NCBI RefSeq assembly: GCF_000182565.1
Contig: NW_015971541.1
Location: 773,066 to 837,065, forward strand
Length of the DNA stretch: 64,000 bases
Direction: 5' to 3'
From: Spizellomyces punctatus DAOM BR117
Lineage: Eukaryota > Chytridiomycota > Chytridiomycetes > Spizellomycetales > Spizellomycetaceae
Below, in pieces: positions 11,145-23,600 of this stretch. Numbering within the stretch: position 1 is the stretch's first letter; each line of letters starts with the position of its first letter. Below the pieces are notes generated by a model that saw only the letters and a list, made by a program, of their open reading frames with translations, ran no database searches and had not been told where the DNA came from. A program made the position numbers and the translations under genes.

Positions 11145-12605
11145 ATGGATAACAGCCTGACCCATTCTGTCTATGGGTGTACAGACTGGAAGCCGCAGGC
11201 TCGGCTTGACAAGCTTCAGCAGCAACATCCAAATGCCTCCCTTCCCGTCTTGGTCATAATGGTAGGTCGTTAGGGTAACCATGCACCGTGAAAGGAACTT
11301 CCTCCCATTACCCGCTGACACTATATGTTCCGCATTCTAGGCCTTGCTGGACATTATGAAAGACAGTAAAGGTTGGTGGAGGATGGAACTTTTTGGAATT
11401 GTGTCTGGTTCGCTCAACCGGAAACTTGGACACAACCAGCCTCTTCTACATTCGAGTTTCTGGAACATGCGAAAGCAGCCACCACTGCTTTCAAGCAGCT
11501 GCCCGAAAAGAATGCCTCCATGATCGCGGGCGCGGACCTGTTTCTTCACCCGTTAAAGACACACTCGGAACACATTCGAGTACGTAAGTTCCGATGCACC
11601 CTTTGACAACCGTACCTGACTCGAGATCTGTGATAGGACGTTGAGGATTGGAAAAAGAGCATCTTTGCTCTTTTCGAAAAACGCTTAGCAGAGTACGCCA
11701 AGTTTAGGGAAAGGGCCGCAGACAAAGGGCTCCAATTTATCAAGGATGATGCTGTGAGTAATGATCCCATCTCGTGTTCCACGAGTGTCTGAAAAAGGAG
11801 CTGATGGCTGGAACTAGGTTATTTTGGTGCACTCATATTCCCGCGCTGTGATGATGCTACTGCAAAAAGCCCGGCAAGGGAATAAGCGATTTAAAGTGTT
11901 TGTCACGGAAACGAGGCCAACGACAAGTGGGTAAGCAATTCTTGCATCAAGATATTAGCGGTTGAGGTGTGCATAATTAAAAAGTACCACAGTACGAAGG
12001 CCGCGGTGGAATTGAGGGCAGCAAATATTCCAGCAGAATTAATTTTGGATGCTGCCGTGGGATCCGTAATCGACCGAGTTGATATGGTTATTGTTGGTGC
12101 TGAGGGCGTTGTCCAGAATGGTGGCGTTATCAACCAGGTATGTATGTTGTGCAAGTTACTGCCCCTTTTCCGTCCGCGATCTCACGACAGATGTCCCTGT
12201 AGATTGGAACGTACCAAATCGCAGTTGTGGCAAAGGCAGCCAACAAGCCCTTTTATGCAGTGACCGAGCAGTACGTTGGAAAGGAAAGAGCACTAGGTAC
12301 TAGGATGTCCAACACTAACACGGCTTTGCTCAGATACAAGTTTGTCCGTCTCTTTCCACTAAATCAAGAAGACCTTCCCATTGCGTCACCGCCATACTTT
12401 GCCAGCTCGGAGGACAGAAATACAATAGTGGTATGTGAAATATTGTTATATGTGGAAATGTTGCCCGACTGACGCTGTCCGTTAGGCGAAAAATCCACAA
12501 ATAGATTACACCCCGCCACGGTATATCAGCCTTTTGTTTACAAACATCGGCGTCCTCACACCATCTGCTGTCAGCGAGGAGCTTGTAAAGTTTTACATGT
12601 CATGA
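11145..12605 (+). CDS. GCN3: Translation initiation factor eIF2B subunit alpha (GCN3)
   Basis: Nine exons (11145-11261, 11341-11371, 11440-11579, 11637-11753, 11818-11930, 11993-12137, 12203-12270, 12334-12430, 12486-12605) give about 315 residues. Diagnostic strings are [71 protein letters not shown] and, at the end, [18 protein letters not shown]. eIF2B is the guanine nucleotide exchange factor for eIF2; the alpha subunit forms the regulatory core that senses phosphorylated eIF2. The start is uncertain: an in-frame ATG at 11073 would add 24 residues without homology, so I prefer 11145. Confidence 0.93.
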
Positions 12606-12825
12606 TTATCAATTGTACATTAATTTATCATATGCGCTTCTCTGAGTATTCTGGTCGTTTTGCCCGTTATTCAAAACCTTTGCTGATTTAACTGAGATCA
12701 ACGCGTAATCAAAAGACAGCAGTCGTGAGTCATGGCAGCCATGGTAACGCCTTGACAAACTCGGGGTTTCGCGGTCTTTCAACCAGCTTCGCTGTGCTTC
12801 CCTGTCGTTCCCTTCAATTCACACC

Positions 12826-13770
12826 ATGCTCTTCCGCGCCGCCTCCCGCTATGCATGCTCCCTTCGGCCCATGATGGCTATTGCCGCACGGGCGCAAGTC
12901 CCCCGTGCGCGAGCTTTCACAGTCACCCCTTTCGCTCGCATGAGCCAAGGAGTTGTGGATCGCGATCTTGAACAAAAGCTCGTAGAGGAACTCAAGTACG
13001 AGAAGGAACAAGTACAAGGTGAAGAGGTCCCGAGTTTCCTCAAAGAGTTCCAGAACAAGGGGATCTGGAAGGTGGAAGACAAGCCGGGAGAGAAGGAGAT
13101 TTCATTGTCGAGAACTTTTGGCAACGAAAAGTATGTTTCAAGTCTTTTACGTTATCCTTACTTGTGGTAAGCAGAGGTTGATCCATTTGGGATTTTCAGG
13201 ATCACATTGTTGTTCAGCACCGACGCGCTAGTTGAGGCTCAAGAGTTTGACGAGGGAGCTTCGGAAGAGGTACGACTGTCATTTCTGTGTATTGACCTTG
13301 TGGGCAAAAGCTGATGCGCGCACTGATCAAATAGGAGGAACGCACATTGCCAGTAAATCTTTCGGTGATCATTCAAAAGCAGGTAGGTGTCGAACCATAT
13401 GGTGGATGTGCTCTCTACGCAATCTTCCTGATAATTTTGGCTCTAGTCCGGATCCACAGATCATGGTGCCCTAGACATCTCCGCCACCGCCCAAGACGGC
13501 TCATTTTTCATTGAAAGCGTTGCTTACAGCCCCTCTTCCTTCCTCGTCGTCGACCAAACTGCTGAAGGTGACTGGCAACGACGCGGCAGATTCGGCGGCC
13601 CCGTTTTCGCCGACCTGGATGACTCCCTCCAAGAATTGTTCCACAACTACCTGGAGGAGCGTGGATTGGATGAGAGCCTTGCTTCTTTTATTCCGCAGTA
13701 TGTGGAACACAAGGAGCAGAAGGAGTACACTAGCTGGTTGGACAATGTCGCAAAGTTTGTTAAGCAATAG
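12826..13770 (+). CDS. MAM33: Mitochondrial p32/MAM33 family protein
   Basis: Four exons (12826-13130, 13200-13269, 13335-13382, 13447-13770) give 248 residues. The first 40 or so are basic and Ala-rich (MLFRAASRYACSLRP), a mitochondrial targeting sequence. The rest matches the p32/gC1qR/MAM33 fold: an amphipathic N-terminal helix (QKLVEELKYEKEQ), acidic beta strands, then FVVDQ-like strands and the C-terminal helices with LQELFHNYLEERGLDESLASF and YTSWLDNVAKFVK. Members form doughnut-shaped acidic trimers in the mitochondrial matrix and support mitochondrial translation and oxidative phosphorylation. Confidence 0.92.
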
Positions 13771-13949
13771 AAATGGGCCATAATCGCATATCGAATAGGA
13801 TTTTCACATTTGTGCTTTTTTGCATTATAATATCGTGATGCTAGTGTGGTTTTGCACACAAAAGACTGTGTTTATCACAAGCAAATGGCGTAAGCAGATC
13901 GAAGCCACGACTGAGTCAGACAGGTTGCAATTCCGCCTTCCCGATCGTC

Positions 13950-15031
13950 ATGCCCGAAACTTCGCTGTCGAAAGAGGATTGGCTACTATGGATGGTATCA
14001 GACTCTGCGCTTCCAACAGGCAAGCTCTCTGCTCACAGTATTACCAGCTCCTCGTATGCCTGGTCTAACGTAACCAGGAGGTTATAGGAGGCTTTGTCGC
14101 CTCCGCGGGTCTTGAAGCCGCCGTCCAAGCAGGCCACGTCCGTTCCACCCCCGATGGCTCTTCCCTTGTATCCTTTGTAACAGCTTCCTTACATTCGTAC
14201 GCTCATTCAGCTGTACCTTATGTACGCGCTGCGTGGCAGGCGTTGGACGAGACGGGCTTAGATGCGGACACGGATTCACTGCCTACGAAGCGAACAGATC
14301 GTGTGAAAAATGTGGTACAGAAGCTCCAAGTTCTGGACGAAGAATATGATGGGCTGACGGGTAGCAACCATGTAGCGAGACGTGCATCTAGGTATAGTGC
14401 TCCACTCATATTGGATCGAAATATTGAATCCTAAAGGTGGCCATATGAAATGCGCGAATTCAAGAACACAAGGCGCGGCGTTTTTGACGCTGCTTGTTAG
14501 AGGATTCCCTGCTGCTCACGGTGTAGATGTGGTTTCTGTGTTCAAGACGGAAGTCAGGGTATGCGTGTGGCTCGGGAGTCGATATTTTGTGTGTGTTTAG
14601 TAATTTGTTCTCTCATAGGCTTCACGAACGGCCGGACATTTACCGATTTGCTTTGGCGTAGTCTCCAATTGCCTTGGAATATCTTTAGGTGCGTTCTTGC
14701 TTGGTATGAGTTTGTGCCATCATGAAAATTCCTGAATTAAATGCCTGCTATATTTGCATCCTACACAGAACGAACGTCGCATCTCTTCCTCTTTCTTCAC
14801 GTACGCGCCATCCTTTCTGCCGCGATTAGACTCAACCTCGTCGGCCCATATCAGGGCCAACAGCTCCTCCTCACTCTTCAAAAGTCTGTTGAAAGCGTTT
14901 TAAAAAAGCAATGTGAGATAAAATCGGGGGTGGATGAAGAGATTGGGAGAGGAGCCTGGCAGACAGCGCCTGTTGTGGATATTTTGCAGGGTCTACATGA
15001 TCGACTGTATTCTCGAATGTTTAATAGTTGA
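13950..15031 (+). CDS. ureF: Urease accessory protein UreF
   Basis: Five exons (13950-14019, 14088-14391, 14465-14558, 14619-14688, 14769-15031) give 266 residues. The N-terminus carries the UreF signature SDSALPTGGFVASAGLEAA, followed by AHSAVPYVRAAWQALD and later HVRAILSAAIRLNLVGPYQG. UreF works with UreD and the GTPase UreG to load nickel into urease, which implies that this fungus has a urease. UreD, UreG and urease are not in the window. The first intron (14020-14087) begins GC rather than GT: the exon end is ACAG and the intron starts GCAAGC. It is needed to join SALPTG to GFVASAG. Confidence 0.92.
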
Positions 15032-15433
15032 GATGTGGACTGGGAGATGATAATGTGAATTGACTGTTTGATGGCTTGGAATACCAAACTCGGTTGATTT
15101 TCAGATGTGGCATATGTTAAAAGAATCGACGCTGATACATTCTGAGCAAACCACAACGGTCCTTAGAGGGCGGAGACGGATATCGTTACCTGGCAAAACA
15201 TCGTAATGGGAAGTCATGCGAGCGCGTGGCTTTTGAATGATCGGAGCTTTTATATTGGCTAGAGAGCAGTGAACGAGATCTACATACCCTAGAGTTTTAA
15301 CTTGAACGCTCTATAGCTCTTTGACTTTTAAAAAGCAAATGAAGGGAAACATCATCAGAATCGTACTCTCCAAACGATAGAACGTGCAGCATCATATACA
15401 CACGTCTGCAAGATCAGGGTAGATCACTCCACC
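15032..15433. other. Intergenic region between UreF and the RCC1 gene
   Basis: Both neighbours are on the plus strand, so this is a UreF 3' region followed by the promoter of the RCC1-repeat gene. I see no open frame with homology, repeat or RNA gene. Confidence 0.5.
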
Positions 15434-17299
15434 ATGACCATGCTATTACGCTCAAGATTCTGCGCCAATCTCCGCCTACCCCTCACCCTACCTTCCTCAA
15501 CTCGCCTCCTCACCACTCCAACATCTCATAATCGTGAACACGGGCATGCCGGAAGAGTATGGTCGTGGGGTATCGGGGTGTGAGTACTTGTCAAAATAAA
15601 CACATTTTGATATCGAAAGGCGGTAATCGTGCTCCTTTTGGTTTGACAGGGACGGTAAACTGGGACATGGCGATCAGAGTCTGGTGACGTGTCCTAAAAT
15701 TGTGGACGAGCTGGATGGGTGTCGAGGTATGGCATCTGTAAATGGGGAAATGGGCATGTCAAAGAAGGACGTTTGTGTGAATTGTGACAATTAGTTCAAG
15801 CAGTCTCCTGTGGAGCGACGCATTCTGTTGCGCTTTTGAAAGGTGTGAGTAACGGCCAGGTGTTTGCTTGGTATGTTGAGTTTGCGTCTATTTCGCTTGG
15901 AAGGTTAACTTGTCGTTTTGGCAACAATGTGGCTCATATATATGATGTTTTCCGCAGGGGCTCCAACTTTTATGGTCAGGTAATGAGCGAGATAGGGCCC
16001 ATCGATCATTAAGCCTTCTATACCGGCATTTGACACCCAAGTTCCAACACCTTTCAGGCAGGCTACATCCCAGAACATTCGGGATTTTTTGACGAAGACG
16101 ATGACGATCAAGTTTCGCTTCCCACTCGAGTAAAGGGCGAGCTGACGAACGAGGACGTTGTTGATGTTGCGTGTGGGGACTATCATACCGTTGCGTTGGC
16201 GAAAAGTGGTAAAGTCTATACCTGGTATGTACTTGCGCCATTCTCGTTCCGATGCAATCCATTTAACTGAACCGATGGGTGTATGATCAATAGGGGAGGA
16301 GGTCTTCTTGGAAATGCAAGCGAGCTCAACGACTCCAATCCCCAACCCCTAACTTTCTTTCACGACATTGGACGACGTGTCCTTTCCATATCAGCTCACG
16401 GACCCACTACAGCCGTCCTTGCCGTCCCATCCGGGAATCTGACAGCTCCTCTTGAAGTGTATGCATGGGGATACATTGCTGCCCCCAACGGCACGTTGCT
16501 AAAAGCCACCAGCCCCGTGTTGCTCGCAGGGGCGTTAAAGTCGCGGGTTGAGAGCGTCGTGGCTGGGAGAGGGTGTTTAGGTGTGATAAGTGTAGATGGT
16601 CAGAAGCGGACATGTACGGTATTTGGAGTTGGGGGAGGACGAGCGCCGAGAGATTTATTTGTAGAGCAAAAATCGGAGAACGTTGTGGACATTTTGGAGG
16701 GGCAACAGAGCGGGGTGGTGCATTGGGGAACTGGAATGAAGAAGATTGCTTTTGGGGATGGTGAGTTTTTCTTTTCCACACTGGCTTTCCGCGCATTCCT
16801 TAAACCTGACTTTTGCCTATGATGCATCAGACTTTGGCTTGCTATTACAAGGTATGGGAAGCCTAGAACGTTGAGTCCACGTCAGTCCACATAGCAGCTC
16901 ACAAATTCTCTCCACACAGAGAATGGTACCCTCAACACCCTTCGCCTCTCAAGCACCGCAACTGTATCAGATCCCGAACCGCTGCAACTAACCAACATTA
17001 TCGACATGTCCATCGGACCACAGGCAGTCGTCTGTCTTGATTCTGCAGGCCAGATATTTGCCTGGGGCGATGAGTTCTTGTTTTCCCAATCTAAACAAGA
17101 CGAACCAAAGAGCTGGTGGGAAATTTGGCGAGATCGGGGACAAGAGCAGCATAAAGAACAAGTTCAGAAAAAGTCGTTAATTGACAAGATTGTGACGGAG
17201 GAGCCGAGACGAGTTGGGGTTTGTCAAGGGGCGCGGGGTGTTGCGGTTGGCTGGGATCACTTTTTGTGTCGTGGATTGGATCAAGCGGGAGACATATGA
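15434..17299 (+). CDS. RCC1-repeat protein, probably mitochondrial
   Basis: Eight exons (15434-15579, 15650-15726, 15795-15870, 15958-15979, 16058-16224, 16294-16760, 16831-16851, 16920-17299) give about 451 residues. The N-terminus is basic and Ser/Thr-rich, consistent with mitochondrial import. RCC1-type propeller repeats follow: WSWGIGVDGKLGHGDQ, VSCGATHSVALLK, VACGDYHTVALAKSGKVYTW, VYAWGYIAAPNG and QIFAWGDEF. The combination of a mitochondrial leader and divergent RCC1 blades recalls yeast Fmp25 and human RCC1L, which act in mitochondrial respiratory or ribosome assembly. I cannot confirm orthology from sequence alone. An insertion rich in Lys and Gln (about residues 375-410) interrupts the last blades. 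Confidence 0.85.
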
Positions 17300-17769
17300 T
17301 GGTGCAGTTTGGCAGACTTTTGCAGGTTTCGTAAGTTATTTAGAGCAAGTAGTAATAGAGGGTGAAAAAGATGTGAATTTTGCAACAATATCATGAAATG
17401 GTGATTGGAATGTGGTGGTAATGATGCCGAGTCTGTTATAACATCAATAAACACCTGATATACATGATGGAAAGGAAATAAGAATATGTGTTGTTGTACG
17501 CATAGGAAAGAAGACATAAAAAAGACATATGAGAATAGTGATATGATAGCGCACAGTTTCTTTGACATATAGGAATATCTCGAGAAAACAATGACAAATG
17601 AACGTTCTCCAGTCAAATCCATATGTTAAGAGAACGCCAACACACAATGAAGACAAAAAAAAACAACAGAAAGATTGTACAATACAATGTGTCAGAAGCC
17701 CACCAACCCAAAGCTAGATTCCTGCCCGATTTCTCCCAAGGTCCACTAAATGAGCTATATATGAAATAT
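17300..17769. other. Convergent 3' intergenic region
   Basis: This lies between the 3' ends of the RCC1-repeat gene and the CYSTM gene. It is AT-rich with poly-A and poly-T tracts, as expected for untranslated ends. Minus-strand frames at 17281-17656 are hydrophobic and low in complexity and are not supported as genes. Confidence 0.5.
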
Positions 17770-18241
17770 TTACGTTAGGCAGTCGAGGCAGCAGCAGAGA
17801 CAAGCTCCAAGGGCACTAAACAAAGCCAAAAGGTTAGCAAAATCGAGTAACCTCAATGATAGCCACAAAATAAAAAGACCTACCATCCATAGCAAAGTGA
17901 ATTATCTTTCTTTTGCGGAGGAGGCTGAGCGATAACAACCGAAGGTCCTGGCTGAGCATAGTAGCCACCTTGAGCGTTTGGATAACCACCTTGCTGAGGG
18001 TAACCTCCTCCCGGAGGTTGTTGGCCTGGGTAGCTTGGACTAGGATAGGGGGGTTGATTTGGTGCGCCGTATTGTTGGTAAGGGGGATACGCTCCGCCTT
18101 GCTGTGGAGGTGGATAGCCTTTATCTGTACGTTATTGTTTCGCAGTTAGTTTTGCTTCCTTGGGAAATGACGGCCAGATCTCTGCTTACCTTGGGAAGGC
18201 TGTTGTCCTTGATTGTAGTAGTAAGGCGGCTGGTCACCCAT
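17770..18241 (-). CDS. Proline/glutamine-rich protein with CYSTM-type cysteine tail
   Basis: Three minus-strand exons (18190-18241, 17884-18118, 17770-17815) give 110 residues. Most of the protein is Pro/Tyr/Gln/Gly repeats of the YPPPQQGGAYPPYQQ type. The C-terminus spliced from the last exon is CYGCALGACLCCCLDCLT, a cysteine-rich membrane-associating tail typical of CYSTM proteins. CYSTM proteins are small eukaryotic stress-response proteins whose Cys-rich tail is thought to sit in or on membranes and to be palmitoylated. The small third exon is essential for the motif. The exact role is unknown. Confidence 0.85.
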
Positions 18242-18545
18242 AGCTGTGTGCTGCGGACGTACGTTGGGAGGGATGAGAGATAAAAGGGAAGGTTGAAGGA
18301 ATGGTGCGAAAACGACGGACGAGCAAGCCTTTATATCTGAGCGTTGCCCAGCCCAAAAAGCCGCACAGCTGAACTTTCCAACTTGGCGCGGCACAGTCAC
18401 TTAAGAAACCAGCCTCAGGGCGGCCTCAATGGGATCGCGCCGCTTGCGGCTTTGTTTACTTTGATAGGACCAGCCAGGCCCATCTGCTTGAGGTATAAAG
18501 TATATTTACAAAACATTACTATCCATGGCTCTCCCCGTTTGTTTA
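18242..18545. promoter_or_regulatory. CYSTM upstream region
   Basis: This 304-base gap upstream of the CYSTM gene also contains the 3' end of the next minus-strand gene. No motif is assigned. Confidence 0.4.
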
Positions 18546-19085
18546 TTAAGCTCTATCCTCGAGTGCATAGCATTGTGCCAGCGCTCGTTGTATGTGTGCT
18601 TTTTGCTTTCCAGGCGTGCAGGCATTCCTCGCGCATTGTTGGACTATCCCCAAAGGGTTAGAACTAGAAGCATGAATAGGAAAATGGAGATGGGACTTAC
18701 GTGATGGGAGTTTGCTCAAGGAAAAGTGCTCAAGGGAGGCGGTACAATCGTAATAGCGGGATATAGGGCGGTAAGTGTTCTCAGAACTTTGGTATGGGTA
18801 GCTATCCCTGTCCTTGGATTTGTCGTAGGCTTCTGGATATGAAGGGGGCATTTTGTACGCAGCTTCTTCTTTCCCGCCCCCGTGATCTGCTTTTGCCGTA
18901 GACCTGAGATGTGATACTTTTGGTGCGGTGTAGTGACTATAATGCACTTCTATCGTAGTATCTTTGTATTCGCAAGCATCTCCACATCGATAATTCCAGT
19001 AGGATGGTTTACTTGTGGGATTGGATGCAGCCATCGCGGTCGTAAGGAGCGTGAGCCCGATCAGCGTTGTTGCATATAGTAGCAT
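18546..19085 (-). CDS. Small secreted cysteine-containing protein
   Basis: Two minus-strand exons (18701-19085 and 18546-18643) separated by a 57-base intron give 160 residues. The first 20 form a clear signal peptide (MLLYATTLIGLTLLTTAMAA). The mature part is hydrophilic, rich in Tyr, Ser and Lys, with six cysteines: a pair in CGDAC, one after the middle, and three near the C-terminus (QQCARNAC and AQC). There is no transmembrane segment after the signal. I do not recognise the family. The C-terminal cysteine spacing faintly recalls half of a CFEM domain, too weak to name. The intron is a multiple of three, so the unspliced frame also stays open. Confidence 0.7.
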   Translation of the reverse strand: MLLYATTLIGLTLLTTAMAASNPTSKPSYWNYRCGDACEYKDTTIEVHYSHYTAPKVSHLRSTAKADHGGGKEEAAYKMPPSYPEAYDKSKDRDSYPYQSSENTYRPISRYYDCTASLEHFSLSKLPSRKSHLHFPIHASSSNPLGIVQQCARNACTPGKQKAHIQRALAQCYALEDRA

Positions 19086-20503
19086 ATCAGATGTTCTATG
19101 AATGTTCTTAATGCGGGGGCATCTCGACTTTTGCTTTTATGACTTTGGGTTCCTCGTTGGCTGAATCCAGCCATAGCCATGTCCAACCACATCGTCTTGT
19201 TGAAAGAGTCCGCAGCTGTACCCTCAAAAATGCATATCCTGGGCTTTGATGTGCGGTGAGCCGTACTCAGCCCGCCATCCAAAGTGACGAGGCTGTGGAC
19301 CTCACAACGCGTCCGAAAGATGTCCGAAAGCGAAGAATCATCAGATGGGTTAGAACAGGATGGGGTTGTCGGGACAGCGAATATATTTAGGGAACTGCGA
19401 AGCTCACACCCATGCTTGTTATTGTCAGGCCCCCATATGACATATCAAAGGTTAGTATTACAGTTTGGTATTGCCATGTTTTTCCAAACCCCGTTGGAAA
19501 TTGAATACTCAAAAATTAAGCAAACCAAAAGGAATAAGAATGGACAAGGTACAAACCTACACAAATACATGCAGACACCATCAACGCTCTTGTTCTCAAC
19601 CCATTCAAACTCCAGTTATTGTCATATTTCAGTGGTGTTTCTTCCAAACTACTTGGATTAAAACTGTGCAGTTATCGTTTCATACATGCATAATATTCAC
19701 GGACAAGAGGCCAACTGATAATTAACATTCTCAAGTAGTGTAGAGGTGGCAGAAACTGGCACTAACTACTACACCAGGGAATAAACCGGCGACAACCGGT
19801 TCGGAAAAGCCAAGTAATTCCCTCCTTACAACCAACTACTGCTACTAGGCCCAATTACACATGCAATACATTACGGTTGTTCTAACCGGGTAACTAAGCC
19901 CACCACACGAGAGAAATCCTACTAAGCCCTTGATTCCGAAATTCTTCAGTCGGAGGATGTTTCAGATACTAAGGTAGATCAGAATAATTAGACTGGGAAT
20001 ACGCGTGGGAAAATACAAAGATAATGCATACCTGCGATCGTTGCAGCATAGTAGTAGCAGCGTTTGCAAGGGGTTATGTTGTTGTCGTTGTCGGGTGGGC
20101 GAGGTCCTTGACACCACCACATCTGTATTCTCATGATTCGACCGACAGTCGCGATGAGAAGAGTTGCACAGATGCTTGCGAGTCGAGGATGGGTAAAGAG
20201 GAAAGGGGAAAGAGACAGAAGGTCCCCCTTTTATAGACCCTCGGCATGCGCCTCACCGCAGTTTAAAAAAAAAGTTACATTAGCATGCCACACCGCTGCA
20301 TGCCTCACCGCTTTGGGCGACAGAGGGGGTGCTGATTATGCGATATGACTAACCGGATTAATCCGGATAATAATGAGTTCTAGTGCCATTTTCAATCACC
20401 GCCACACTATGTACAAAGTTTTGAGTACTGAATCTCAGTGTAGCTCATTACTTTACACAGTCTTTGACTCTAAGTAAATGATTGTACGCTAGATACTACA
20501 CAA
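19086..20503. other. 1.4 kb gene-poor region
   Basis: No gene can be supported here. A plus-strand frame at 19284-19661 (MTRLWTSQ start) has an acidic Ser/Glu stretch and then loses any protein-like character. The region from about 19720 to 20000 contains short CCGG-centred palindromes (around AACCGGCGACAACCGGTT) but no long repeat. It ends at the tRNA gene. Confidence 0.5.
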
Positions 20504-20577
20504 GCTCCGCTAGCTCAGTTGGTTAGAGCGTGGTGCTAATAACGCCAAGGTCACAGGTTCGACCCCTGTGCGGAGCA
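20504..20577 (+). tRNA. tRNA-Ile(AAT)
   Basis: A 74-base cloverleaf can be drawn. The acceptor stem pairs GCTCCGC with GCGGAGC, leaving discriminator A. The D arm is GCTC AGTTGGTTA GAGC. The anticodon stem TGGTG/CGCCA closes the loop CTAATAA with anticodon AAT. The T arm is ACAGG TTCGACC CCTGT, which contains a good B box (GGTTCGACC). There is no intron. It lies just past the 3' end of the IQ/SPRY gene on the opposite strand. Confidence 0.96.
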
Positions 20578-20660
20578 GTCGGAAAAGTTTAATCCAAACT
20601 TTTTTATCAACGTTCTTGATCGCCTTCCATGCACTCTTTTGTTTATTTGTACACAAATTC

Positions 20661-23600
20661 TTAAGAACGAATGATTTTTTGACCATCTCGGGTATAACTG
20701 ACTTCCCGTCGCGGGCATACAATGCCACACGGCTTGTACATCTTGAGAATAAAATGGCAGAAACGCAGAGATCTGCAAACTGCTGTGAGAAAGACTGCCT
20801 CGCCGTAGGTGAAGCGCAAGTGGATATCTGTTCAAAAAAGGAACACATTAGATTCAAAGCTCTGTAGACAAACAAAAAAGAAAGAGATTATCTTACGTGA
20901 TCGAACCCAGTAGCCTTTCCACAGAGCTTGGATTCTGGCCGCGGCACGATGTCTTGTTCGCACCTTTTCCGCGCGAACCCGCCTGTGAAGATAATTTCTC
21001 CAGGCACTTTGCAGAATATAGGCACCACGAATGCGAAGTAATTCCGCTCTGAAAATTAGAAATAAATAAATAAATACCAATAGAGTTCCTTGGTGTGAAA
21101 TTCGGGTCATACCGATGACGGGCAACAGATTCTCCGAGAGCACGCAAACGCTGCCGAAGATCTGGTCGCAAGAGCTGACGCAAAAAGTATCCTGTTTCCA
21201 AAAAAAATGTTTAAAAATCCAAAGGAATTCCCATCGAAAAATAGAGATGAGCATACCGCGATAGACTCTTTGAATGGTTGTCGCTGCGTGATGTTTCTGA
21301 ACGCAATTTAGAATTAAAAGAATATTCAAGCCGATTTTTTGATGGACATGGATGTTCTTACCTCCCGTAATCTGCGTATCTCGGACATTTTCTTGTGTAG
21401 AGGTCGCCACCAATGAATAATGGTATTGACCGCCCGATTGAGATCTTGTTCACAAAAAGAATCAGAGGTGTATTTCCAAAAAAAAAAAAAATAAAACTAC
21501 AAGCGACATTGTTGGGGTGACATACCTTCGATCCTGGCATTGTATTTGGTTGCGATGGGTGAGTTTTTGAACATGTGCCAGTTGCGCCACTTGCGCTGAA
21601 TAACCGTTGCTGATCGGTGAAGTTCTGGGATAGGTTGCTGGTAGATACAGCCTGGAAGGATACTGCTACTTAATCGCACTGTTCAAGCTGCAATTGAAAA
21701 TCTTGTACCTACGCAACAATGCTGTCCAAATAAACTTTCGTCGGCGCCAATTCTTTTGGATCTTGGCTGCTGCTTCGTTCTTTAAGGCGCGTAGTCTCTT
21801 CAACTTTTTTCTCGCCATCATCTGTATGAGTGTTGCTGCAATGTACTGCTCCTCCCGAATCTTTGCTCGCATTATACGACCGCGGTGTCGTCTCCACGCT
21901 GTGATTGGATCAATTCAGTCATATCGTGGTGCAACGCAAATGCTGTCGCAATTCTGCCACGTACCTCGTTGGATTTTGGTGCATGCTAGCGAACGTCGGT
22001 AGATGGACGGTGGGAACTGTGAGAAGCTTCGCTGCCCCTCCACGGCCAGGGTGGCTCGGAAGATGTTCTTTTCCAGTGCCTGTGCCGAGCAGACGTTTAG
22101 TTTTAAAAGGGCAAGATGGCGATCCTAAGGATATTTCTTCTAACCAGATGCAATTTTTCTTCCTCATCCTGATTGAGCCCTTCTCGCTCAGGACCAACGC
22201 TGTCCAAAATACTGACTGCGTCCAACGCTGGAAAGTCCATAAAATATATATGAGTCTCTCGTGTCTCCTTGTCAGATCAGAATACGTTTGCTCTAGTTAC
22301 CTTTCGGCTGTTGGTGACGCAAATTCTCGTTGCAAGGCTGTGCGTTGACATCGTACGAAAAGGGACGATCGCCAAAGTTGACGCGAATCTGCGGTCGTTC
22401 TGTGTACTGGAGCTCGGTGTCGTTGACTACTCAGTACAATGTTAGGGCGGGTGGATGCAGCTTGCAAACCTCCGGAACCTGTTACCTTTTAACGCAAAGG
22501 TCGGCACCAGTTCAGACGACCAGATAAGCGATCTAGTGGAGCAAGGTGTTAAACAACCAGTCGATATACTCATCGGGAAAGTGACACTCGCCTCTGGCGT
22601 GTCTGTTCCGCCTTGTCAAATGCCGCTGCTCCGATCCCAAAGGCCGGCGGTTGGACCTTCCCGTCCATAACAAGATTAATGTGCCCATCGTAGAGATCAA
22701 CCAATACGCCCCAGGTTCGGAATCCCATAAAGAACAGTGGATCTTCTTGAATTTCTGCGTACCTTTGACGGGCAAACATGCCAAGGTGAGTAATTCTCTA
22801 GAACATAACTAGTGGCAAATGACTGGGACTCACGGGTATTCTTCATCCTTGTAGAAGATATGGCCGGTCGAAGAAAAGCCAAAGCTGTATTCGTCTTGCC
22901 CAGGATATCGTGCATGGGCACTCGCCTGGATACGCCTTGCCATGGACAACCCTACACAATGCAAGTCATTATCGTGGCTCATGTCCCCTTACAAAATGCC
23001 TGGATGGATGCAGTATTTACCTACTCTCCATGCAGTCTTGTCCGGGGTGGAAAACTCAAAATAAAATCTATGCTCGCGCTGCAAGCGATAATTGATCTGC
23101 GCAATGTAACTCAAAGCTGTTCTCGTGTCCAAAATGCTCGAGTCCTCTCCTCCTACGCCAACATCATATCCCAACGCAGCTAGCCGTCTTTTCAGGACGC
23201 TTACACCATAGAGCGGATATGCCAGGACTGCTGCTGGCAGCTGATGTGATGGATGAACAGCATCAACGAGTCGAGCCAGTAGCTGCACAAAAGAATACTT
23301 TTCACTTTGACCGCGGTAGGTGAGAATCTGGTCCTGCGTTTGTTTCACCATCTCGCGAGCCGTCGGGCGAGCCATGAGTCGTACCTTCCAAACTCCGGCA
23401 GTGGCATAGACGCAACCCCAGTCAGCTCGCAGTTCGTCAGCAGGCTGACGTCGGACACCGGCTTCTGAAGAGGTCAATCGGGAGAGATGGAGTTCGAGAC
23501 GATTTGGATGTACAATTACTGCCGTCGGGACAATCGGTGCGGCGAGAAACATCTACACTTCACGTTGAAGGATATTTGCTTTACTCTACCACAACGCGCT

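Noticed and set aside
20510-20875. 121-codon minus-strand frame running through the tRNA-Ile gene
   Set aside because: It is the antisense of the tRNA at one end, and a better acceptor gives the IQ protein a different, earlier-ending C-terminus.
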